This document shows positions 16,002 to 22,500 of a stretch of DNA of 38,723 nt, one piece after another; position 1 is the first letter of the stretch; each line of letters opens with the position of its first letter. Position numbers and translations under genes: made by a program. The notes below the pieces were generated by a model that searched no databases, was not told the origin of the DNA, and saw only the letters and a program-made list of their open reading frames with translations. Source of the stretch: Ruminococcus flavefaciens (GTDB taxonomy: Bacteria; Bacillota; Clostridia; Oscillospirales; Ruminococcaceae); NCBI RefSeq assembly GCF_900108555.1, contig NZ_FNWV01000018.1, forward strand, positions 1 through 38,723, given 5' to 3'.

Positions 16002-17414
16002 TTATTCAAGCTGATTTTTCTTTCTCTTGACAGCCTGTTCGTTTTGCATATATCGGGCAAGCGTTCTCTGACTGTCACGCTTTTGCTGTGCCAGCCTTGA
16101 AAGCCTGTCCGCTTCTTTCTTTAGGGCTTTACGCTCCGCACTCATCTTGGCATATTCTTTTCGGGTATTTTCAAGCTCCGTTTTCATCTTGCTGAGTTTA
16201 GGTATATGAGCGTCGGGGAATAGCTCTATCAGCTTCTTGTAAGCCTTGTGATACTCGTCAAGTTCATAGCAAAAATCGCTCTTGTACTTGGTCTTCGCCT
16301 TGCCCTCCAGAGAAGTATAATTCTTGTAGTAGACCTTGTACTTGCGGTATTCCTCGATAGCAGGAATCTGCTTCTCTAATTCGTGGATACGGTCGCTTAA
16401 TTCAAACTGCGGTGTTGACATGACCGTAAATTCAGCAAACGCCCTATGAGCTGCACTTTCCAATTCTTCAAGGGTGGAATTGCTTGCGGTCATTTCGTTC
16501 AGAGCCTTGCTCGCTGCTTTCATATTCTCACGGTCTGCCCAGTTCTGCAAGCCCTGCGACTGCTGAAATCTCTCCGCTGTGGTGCGGATAATCTTCGCTT
16601 TCGGGCTGTGCGACATTTGGTACTTATAGCTCTCGATACGCTTTCTGATCTGCTGGCTCTCGTAGAAGTATCCCAGCGTTTTCGCTCTTGTAAACTTCGC
16701 CCTCGGATTGCGTTCTTTCTGCTCCGCAAGCATAAATTTCAGGTCAATTTTGTGGTCGGGATTGTAGTCAACCAATATGCCGAAATCGGCACATTTTGCA
16801 AGGAAATCCTCAAAGTCCTCGCTGACCTTGATAACCTCATCAATAGCCCTTTTAAGCTGTTCCTTCCACGAAAGATTTTGCTTGTCAAGCTCCCACTCCC
16901 AATGGCTCTTGCCCTTTGATAATTCAGGATTTTCGATGATAGAAAGTCCGTGCTTTCTGCAAAGTTCGTCCGAAATCGTGCGGAGTTTGCTCCACACTCG
17001 GTCGGGAATTTTGCCCTGATTATGCTCAGTCTCAAAGGTTTTGCCCGAGTAGAAATTTACATTGTTCACGATGATGTGATTATGCACATGGGAGTGGTCT
17101 ACATGGACGGCAAGCACATACTGATACTCGTCATTAAAAAGTGCCTTGCAAAGCTCCTGCCCGATAAGCAAAGCCCGTTCGGGAGTGACTTCCCCCGGAG
17201 CGAATGATTGTATTATGTGCTGGCACTCGCTTCGGCTTCGTCCTGTGCCGACTGACTGCCTGATGTTTCTAAATTGTTCTGATGCTCCAGATGGAGAAGA
17301 TACGCACAGGTTGCTAACAACATATTTGCCGTCTGCGGTTTTGTCTGGGTTGCAGATATAAGCAATTGCACCGTATGTTCCCGTGTGGATCGTATGGATA
17401 CGAGTAATCGCCAA
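16002..17414 (-). CDS. MobA/MOBP-type relaxase
   Basis: 470 residues. The N-terminal 200 residues are a relaxase domain: start MAITRIHTIHTGTYGAIAYICNPDKT with the candidate catalytic Tyr14 or Tyr19, HIIQSFAPGEV, and the metal-binding histidine motif HVDHSHVHNHIIVNN. The C-terminal part is charged and coiled-coil-like. It would nick oriT and pilot the strand. The start matches the conserved family N-terminus, although it lies 202 bp inside the MobC gene. No coupling protein is encoded, so transfer must use another element's machinery. Confidence 0.93.
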   Translation of the reverse strand: MAITRIHTIHTGTYGAIAYICNPDKTADGKYVVSNLCVSSPSGASEQFRNIRQSVGTGRSRSECQHIIQSFAPGEVTPERALLIGQELCKALFNDEYQYVLAVHVDHSHVHNHIIVNNVNFYSGKTFETEHNQGKIPDRVWSKLRTISDELCRKHGLSIIENPELSKGKSHWEWELDKQNLSWKEQLKRAIDEVIKVSEDFEDFLAKCADFGILVDYNPDHKIDLKFMLAEQKERNPRAKFTRAKTLGYFYESQQIRKRIESYKYQMSHSPKAKIIRTTAERFQQSQGLQNWADRENMKAASKALNEMTASNSTLEELESAAHRAFAEFTVMSTPQFELSDRIHELEKQIPAIEEYRKYKVYYKNYTSLEGKAKTKYKSDFCYELDEYHKAYKKLIELFPDAHIPKLSKMKTELENTRKEYAKMSAERKALKKEADRLSRLAQQKRDSQRTLARYMQNEQAVKRKKNQLE

Positions 17415-17965
17415 ACTTCTTCTAACCTCTCTTTCATATCGGCAATATCTTCATCGTAAAGTTTGCCGCCTTTATTCACTCTATGGGCTACCTGATTGAA
17501 CGAATTGGAGATAGACGAAATGTACCTCGCTATCTGCTTGATGTCCTCGGTATCTTCTTCCACATTCATCACGGTGAGTGCAGAATATCTGCAATAATCA
17601 CCCCTGCTTCTGAACGATGTTTCGGCATATCGGCGGTTGATTGCTTCAAGCTCCATATCATTCACTCGGAATGTAATCAGGTGCTTTCGGACTTCGCTCG
17701 GCTCGGTGTCCTGCGGTGGAGATTCGCCCTCGGTGGTTTCGGGCGGTTCTGTGAAATCCACCTCGCCCGATTCCGTGACTTCGAGCATTGGAACAGGCTC
17801 GGCAGCGGTGTCCTCGGCGCTTGTCGGCTCGCCACTTTCGGACTGCAATTCTTCCTGCATTTCGTCCGCATAAGTGTGGGCAAGTTCTTCCGCAAGCTCC
17901 TCGACTTGCTTATGCTTGAACAGCTTTGCAAGTAAGCCTTTTTCGGGCTTTTTGAATATTGACAT
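17213..17965 (-). CDS. mobC: MobC-like relaxosome protein
   Basis: 250 residues. An acidic, low-complexity segment (residues about 35-90, rich in E, P, T, S) precedes a ribbon-helix-helix-like MobC domain (LITFRVNDMELEAINRRYAETSFRSRGDYCRYSAL... ARYISSISNSFNQVAHRVN). The last 67 residues overlap the relaxase gene in another frame. It should bind oriT, which lies directly upstream. GGAGACACAATG provides the ribosome site. Confidence 0.88.
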   Translation of the reverse strand: MSIFKKPEKGLLAKLFKHKQVEELAEELAHTYADEMQEELQSESGEPTSAEDTAAEPVPMLEVTESGEVDFTEPPETTEGESPPQDTEPSEVRKHLITFRVNDMELEAINRRYAETSFRSRGDYCRYSALTVMNVEEDTEDIKQIARYISSISNSFNQVAHRVNKGGKLYDEDIADMKERLEEVWRLLVSIRSTREHTVQLLISATQTKPQTANMLLATCAYLLHLEHQNNLETSGSQSAQDEAEASAST

Positions 17966-17986
17966 TGTGTCTCCTTTCTGTATCTC

Positions 17987-18330
17987 GGTCGGCTATGCCG
18001 ACCTCTCAGGGGTCTTAGGGGAATTTTCCCCTAACAAGCCGTATAAAGTTTACGATTTTCCATAATCGTAATACTTTATACCGTGCTTGTGAAATATGTC
18101 GGGCGTTTCACGCCCTCACTTGTTTTTTTGCCGTTTCACGGCGATTTTTCACGCTCCTGCGTGATTGGAGCTATGCGACTTTCTCTCTGTATCCGCACGG
18201 CTCTGAGAGTATTTTACCGGTGTTCGGCGCAGTTATGATGCCAGGTGGGCGGCAGTCTGGTGAAAGTATTTTCTCGGCTCTCTGAGCCGATTTTGAATGT
18301 CGATATGCTTATCGTTACATTCAAATTTTT
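17987..18330. other. Probable oriT region with nested inverted repeats
   Basis: There is no gene between mobC and 18653. The stretch carries a 15-bp hairpin (GTCGGC-TAT-GCCGAC, 17988-18002), TTAGGGG/CCCCTAA around 18016-18034, and a large dyad, ACAAGC...GTATAAAGT-T-TACGATT paired with AATCGTA-AT-ACTTTATAC...GCTTGT (18034-18090). Further short hairpins and GAATGT-CGATA/TATCG-TT-ACATTC near 18294-18321 follow. The position upstream of mobC/relaxase and the repeat density fit an origin of transfer. The nic site is not identified. 18331-18652 shows only an AT-rich promoter-like TATAAT before the EamA gene. Confidence 0.65.
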
Positions 18331-18652
18331 ACCCCGCCTGACCGCCCATGAAAATACCCTTCTACTTTACTACCGATGTTTTTGAGAAAATGCTCATGAT
18401 TTTCCGAAAAGTTTACAGTTTGTTCATGACGATTCTCCCTCTTGCATAGTTTCAACACGGGATTTCTGTTAATGATGACGGTGATTTTGGAGGGTGGATT
18501 TCTTGAAAATGGGATTGCTTTTTTGGGGAAGGTATGATATAATTTAGAGGTAGGAGTAAGCACACGGCTTGCTCGTGAAAATCGGAATTTATCTTAGAGA
18601 TAATTGATGGACGAGAATTACCAGAATATATGACAATGAATAAGGGGAAGAT

Positions 18653-19519
18653 ATGTGGCTGATCATGGCTGCTTTGTCCGCGCTCTTTGCCGGACTTACG
18701 GCGATACTTGCGAAATGCGGAATCAAAAAGACTGATTCAGACGTGGCGACTGCTCTGCGGACGGTCGTTGTACTCCTTTTTGCCTGGATCATGGTGTTTA
18801 TCGTTGGCTCTGCTGGAACGATCACGGAAATATCGGCAAAATCTATCATCTTCTTAATTCTGTCCGGATTTGCGACAGGAGCCTCGTGGATCTGCTATTT
18901 TAAAGCCCTGTCCGTCGGCGATGTGAACAAGGTCGTTCCCGTCGATAAATCCAGCACGGTTCTGACAGTGCTTATCGCAATCATCCTTTTCAGTGAGACA
19001 GAACATCTGGCGGTCAAGCTGATCGGTACTGCACTTCTTGCGGCAGGCGTGTTTCTGATGATCGAAAAGAAGAAAACTGAAGCAAAGGACACAAAGCGCA
19101 CGTGGCTGCCCTACGCGATCGGTTCCGCTGTTTTTGCTGCCCTGACCTCTATTCTGGGAAAGATCGGCATAACGGATGTAGAATCAAATCTCGGGACGGC
19201 GATCCGTACTGGTGTTGTTCTTGTTATGGCTTGGCTGATCGTCTTCGTTAAAGGCAAAGGTGCTGAACTGAAAAATACTGATTCCAAAGAACTTGTATTC
19301 ATAGCTCTGTCCGGGATTGCCACAGGCGCATCATGGCTCTGTTACTATTACTCCATACAGAACGGCGTTGTCAGCGTTGTCGTACCGATTGATAAGCTCA
19401 GCATTATCGTTTCCGTCGCTTTTTCCTATTTCGTATTCAAAGAAAAGTTGAGAAGAAAGGCGCTTGCCGGGTTGATTATGATTGTTGTCGGCACTTTGGC
19501 GATGGCGATCTGGGCATAG
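18653..19519 (+). CDS. EamA/DMT-family transporter
   Basis: 288 residues with about ten hydrophobic segments arranged as two homologous halves. Each half has the pattern LSGFATGASWICYFKAL / LSGIATGASWLCYYYSI followed by VVPVDKSS / VVPIDKLS, the EamA duplication. It is an inner-membrane exporter of a small metabolite; the substrate is unknown. GGGGAAG lies just before the ATG. It is a lone cargo gene between oriT and the integration module, closed by its own terminator. Confidence 0.9.
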   Translation: MWLIMAALSALFAGLTAILAKCGIKKTDSDVATALRTVVVLLFAWIMVFIVGSAGTITEISAKSIIFLILSGFATGASWICYFKALSVGDVNKVVPVDKSSTVLTVLIAIILFSETEHLAVKLIGTALLAAGVFLMIEKKKTEAKDTKRTWLPYAIGSAVFAALTSILGKIGITDVESNLGTAIRTGVVLVMAWLIVFVKGKGAELKNTDSKELVFIALSGIATGASWLCYYYSIQNGVVSVVVPIDKLSIIVSVAFSYFVFKEKLRRKALAGLIMIVVGTLAMAIWA

Positions 19520-19579
19520 GAAACAAATAACGGCAAATTCTGATTTATCTTAGCACCAAAAACTGAATATACTTACCCA

Positions 19580-19610
19580 ATGCAGAGCAACACCAGCTCT
19601 GCATTTTTTT
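19580..19610 (+). terminator. Terminator of the EamA gene
   Basis: ATGCAGAGC (19580-19588) pairs with GCTCTGCAT (19596-19604), followed by seven T. Confidence 0.85.
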
Positions 19611-19691
19611 ATGTCCGTTTCAAAATTCCCCATAACAATTTCACGATAAGAAAAGTTTTATGGCGCACCCAAGTTCATGCGCACTGCGAAT

Positions 19692-19758
19692 AGACTTTCA
19701 CCCCGAAAGTGCGCTATAATTTTAGTATGGGGCTGAGTAGTTCGGCTCGACTAAAATT
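19692..19758 (+). promoter_or_regulatory. Promoter and dyad before the integration module
   Basis: TATAAT at 19715-19720 with a weak -35-like AGACTT. AATTTTAGT (19718-19726) and ACTAAAATT (19750-19758) form a 9-bp inverted repeat overlapping the -10 and the early leader. It is the probable operator or leader hairpin for the 19777-20801 genes. The rest of the 19520-19776 gap holds only the EamA terminator. Confidence 0.55.
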
Positions 19759-19776
19759 CAGAATGGTGGTGATGAT

Positions 19777-20106
19777 ATGGCTACAACTTCTATCGCTGAC
19801 AAGCTGGCGAAGCTCGAAAAGAAGATCGCTAAGCGTGAGAAAACTATCGCTGACGAGACAAAGGAGCTTGACAAGGATAAGGCAGAGTACAATAAGCTCT
19901 ACATCATGTTTCTGTCCGACAAGTACAAGCTGAGTGGCAAAGACCTTTTCTCTGCAATCGAGCGTGAGCATGAACAGCTTGAAAAGCTCCGTGACGGCGG
20001 TATGTCCGATTCGGATATAGACAGCCTGACGGACAGCGCTCCTGCGGATAATGACAAGGCTACTCTGTATGAGGATTCTCCCCGTACTCTGTTTGGCGAG
20101 GATTGA
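19777..20106 (+). CDS. Small coiled-coil protein, unknown function
   Basis: 109 residues. Residues 1-50 are a strongly heptad-like, lysine/glutamate-rich coiled coil (KLEKKIAKREKTIADETKELDKDKAEYNKL), followed by YKLSGKDLFSAIEREHEQLEKL and an acidic tail. It resembles the small coiled-coil accessory proteins (DUF4315-type) common on clostridial mobile elements, though I cannot confirm the family. It is the first of three short genes leading to the large serine recombinase. Confidence 0.7.
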   Translation: MATTSIADKLAKLEKKIAKREKTIADETKELDKDKAEYNKLYIMFLSDKYKLSGKDLFSAIEREHEQLEKLRDGGMSDSDIDSLTDSAPADNDKATLYEDSPRTLFGED

Positions 20107-20122
20107 TGAAAGGTGGCTTTGA

Positions 20123-20608
20123 ATGAGTGACTATGTTTTTCTTGTTGGTGACGATTATGAGAGCAGCAACAAGGAATATGTTTCAATAGATACTGACAAG
20201 GGCAAGCTGATAAGCATTGCCCTCGCCGCAAGCGGTATCCCGTTCAAAGGGCGTTTCGACAAAGAGCGTATGCTGTTCAACTATGACGGCATTTACAAGG
20301 AGTCCGTTGATGAAATTATTGCAAAATTCACCTCGGACGAGTATGCTGAACAGCGCAGGGAGATAGCGGAGCATAAGGGTGATGACTGCCTTTATTTCCT
20401 GCCTGCCGTCGCAAAGCTCCTGCGTATGACGGAGGGTACACTTAGGCGCAGACCTATGGATATTCAGCTTGCTGTCTGCAAGCGTTATGTCGATAACTGG
20501 TACTGCGACACTTATACAATCCAGCATGAGCTGAAAGATGCGATGATGCTGATAACCAAACCCGAAATGACAGACAGCGAGAAAGATAAAGCTGTCGGAA
20601 AGGACTAA
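20123..20608 (+). CDS. Unknown protein of the integration module
   Basis: 161 residues, soluble, no signal or membrane segment and no catalytic motif that I recognise. A GGTGG-like ribosome site precedes the ATG, 16 bp after the coiled-coil gene stop. Same strand and close spacing place it in an operon with its neighbours. The pattern LPAVAKLLRMTEGTLRRRPMDIQLAVCKRYVDNW suggests a helical, possibly DNA-binding segment (inference). Confidence 0.7.
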   Translation: MSDYVFLVGDDYESSNKEYVSIDTDKGKLISIALAASGIPFKGRFDKERMLFNYDGIYKESVDEIIAKFTSDEYAEQRREIAEHKGDDCLYFLPAVAKLLRMTEGTLRRRPMDIQLAVCKRYVDNWYCDTYTIQHELKDAMMLITKPEMTDSEKDKAVGKD

Positions 20609-20612
20609 AAAT

Positions 20613-20801
20613 TTGAATACAACATCTGCCATAGAAAAGAGAGAGAAGGCAGTTGACTATGTGTCTGATGAGGGTATCAAGGTGAGAGTTTCTTACCCCG
20701 ATGATGTCCCCGAAAATATCAGACAGCAGAAGATCAACAAGATGTACGATATTTTCCTCGGTGCAATGCGCCGCAATGGAACAAAAGAAACAACTGAATG
20801 A
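20613..20801 (+). CDS. Small protein with TTG start, unknown function
   Basis: 62 residues. Translation most likely starts at TTG 20613, because AAAGGA lies 8 nt upstream at the end of the preceding gene and no ATG is near. The N-terminal segment SDEGIKVRVSYPDDVPENIRQQKINKMYDIFLGAM resembles the short conserved proteins often coded just upstream of large serine recombinases in clostridial elements. It is a candidate recombination directionality factor by position only. Confidence 0.6.
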   Translation: MNTTSAIEKREKAVDYVSDEGIKVRVSYPDDVPENIRQQKINKMYDIFLGAMRRNGTKETTE

Positions 20802-20854
20802 TCTGGCAATCTGCCGAAAAATGATTACAGTTACAAGAACGCTGTTGCAATTTT

Positions 20855-20897
20855 CGGACGGTTGCGCTATGATATAGATGTAAAACCAACCGTCCGA
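20855..20897. promoter_or_regulatory. Inverted-repeat region upstream of the large recombinase
   Basis: TCGGACGGTTG and CAACCGTCCGA form an 11-bp dyad enclosing a TATGATATAG promoter-like stretch. The right arm is part of GTAAAACCAACCGTCC (20880-20895), whose inverted copy lies at 3654-3669 near attL. This is a likely operator controlling recombinase expression. Confidence 0.62.
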
Positions 20898-20922
20898 TTG
20901 CAAACGCAATTGGAGGTCAACA

Positions 20923-22476
20923 ATGAAAAGAACAACGAAAACAAATGACGGTATCACGGCTATCTATGTACGCCGATCCGTCAGCGACAAGGATAAGGGC
21001 AACAACAGCTTGTCCATTTCCGCACAGAAGGAGGAGTGTATCAGATTTGTGGGCGAGTGCGATTATCGTATCTACTGCGATGACGGCAAGTCGGGCAAAG
21101 ATGTGATGCACCGTCCCGCATTTATGCAGATGATGAGCGATGCCCGTGAGGGGCTTATCAGCAGAATTATCGTGAAAAAGTATGACCGTTTCAGCCGTAA
21201 TATGCGTGAGTATCTTAACATTACGGACGAGCTTGACCGCTACGGTGTGACCGTCTATTCGCTCTCTGAGCCGTTCAATACGGAGACAAAAGAGGGTCGT
21301 ATGATGCGAAACAATCTGCTGAATTTTGCAGAGTTTGAGCGTGAGACGATCGCTGCAAGAGTGGCAGATGCGTTTCAGACAAAAGCAAGAGAAACAGGCT
21401 TTTATCAGGGCGGAAAAGTTCAGTTCGGCTATACTCCCGAAAGAAGAACAATTAACGGCAAGACAGGTTCGGTGCTTGTTCCCTCGGAGAATGCGGAGGC
21501 AGTGCGTGTGGCGTATGACCTGTATCAGCATCCCGAAAACTCTCTGACCGATATTATCCGCTACATGACGGAGAACGGTATCAATGCTTCAAGACCGACA
21601 CCACGCACGAAAACAGGCATTTCCAATCTTGACAGATCGCACCTGAGCCGTATTCTTGAAAATCCGCTGTATGTTCGTGCGGATAAAGAAGTGTATCGTT
21701 ATTTTCTTTCCAAAGGATATGAAATGCTTGACGATATTGAAGCCTATGACGGTATTCACGGTTTGTTCGTTCACGCCGGGCTTGATGATACGCATTTTGT
21801 CAAGGTAGCCTACCATGAGGGGCTTGTGCCTGCGGAAACGTGGCTGAGAGTGCAGGACAGGAAGTCGCACCAGAGCAAGTTCCCGACAAACGGCAAGGCT
21901 ATGAACTCTTGGCTTGTGGGTATGGTGAAATGTGCCTGCTGCGGATATGCAATGCACTTCAATCACTGTGCGAACAGAAAAGGTGTTGTGTATCATCGCT
22001 TCATCGACTACGGCAAATTCACGCTGAACGGCTGTCCCACTCCGCCCATTCAGTTAAAGCCGAGACAGGTCGAGGACGCTGTGCTGAAAGAAATGCAGAA
22101 GCGTATCGAACAGCTCAAAATCGCAAAGCGTGAGGACAGCAAGCCCGACACCGAAACGGAGAGTATCAAGACGGAGATCATTCGCATTGACAGCGAGATA
22201 CAGAAGCTCATGGAAAAGCTCGCTGATGCGGACAGCGTACTCTTTGACTACATTCAGAAGCGTGTGAGCGCCCTGCACGAACAGAAGTCGGAGCTTGATA
22301 AAAAAATGCAGACCATGTGCCGTAAGCGTAAGGCGATCGACACAAAGCCTTTGGAAGAACCTATGAAGCAGTGGGATAAACTGACGGTTCAGGAAAAGCA
22401 CGATGTAGCGGCAGCTATGATTGATGTCGTGCTTATATCCGATGAAACAGGTATTGAGGTGAAATTCAGCATTTGA
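20923..22476 (+). CDS. Large serine recombinase (integrase of the element)
   Basis: 517 residues. The catalytic domain has S19 in YVRRSVSD with RFSRNMREYL and FAEFERETIAARV. The recombinase domain follows (GYTPERRTINGKT..., LDRSHLSRILENPLYV). A zinc-ribbon with CACCGYAMHFNHC comes next, then a C-terminal coiled coil (KTEIIRIDSEIQKLMEKLADAD), the part that controls synapsis in this family. GGAGG lies 8 nt before the ATG. The stop is 30 bp from the attR arm, the usual position. It should integrate the attP into the helicase motif III codons and, with a directionality factor, excise it. Confidence 0.95.
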   Translation: MKRTTKTNDGITAIYVRRSVSDKDKGNNSLSISAQKEECIRFVGECDYRIYCDDGKSGKDVMHRPAFMQMMSDAREGLISRIIVKKYDRFSRNMREYLNITDELDRYGVTVYSLSEPFNTETKEGRMMRNNLLNFAEFERETIAARVADAFQTKARETGFYQGGKVQFGYTPERRTINGKTGSVLVPSENAEAVRVAYDLYQHPENSLTDIIRYMTENGINASRPTPRTKTGISNLDRSHLSRILENPLYVRADKEVYRYFLSKGYEMLDDIEAYDGIHGLFVHAGLDDTHFVKVAYHEGLVPAETWLRVQDRKSHQSKFPTNGKAMNSWLVGMVKCACCGYAMHFNHCANRKGVVYHRFIDYGKFTLNGCPTPPIQLKPRQVEDAVLKEMQKRIEQLKIAKREDSKPDTETESIKTEIIRIDSEIQKLMEKLADADSVLFDYIQKRVSALHEQKSELDKKMQTMCRKRKAIDTKPLEEPMKQWDKLTVQEKHDVAAAMIDVVLISDETGIEVKFSI

Positions 22477-22500
22477 AAAAGTGCGGAATTTCGGTATTTT

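Noticed and set aside
18321..18563. 80-codon minus-strand frame in the oriT-EamA gap
   Set aside because: Low-complexity basic composition, no ribosome site, overlaps the hairpin-rich region.
20917..21531. 204-codon minus-strand frame within the large recombinase gene
   Set aside because: Shadow of the recombinase; cysteine- and histidine-rich random composition.
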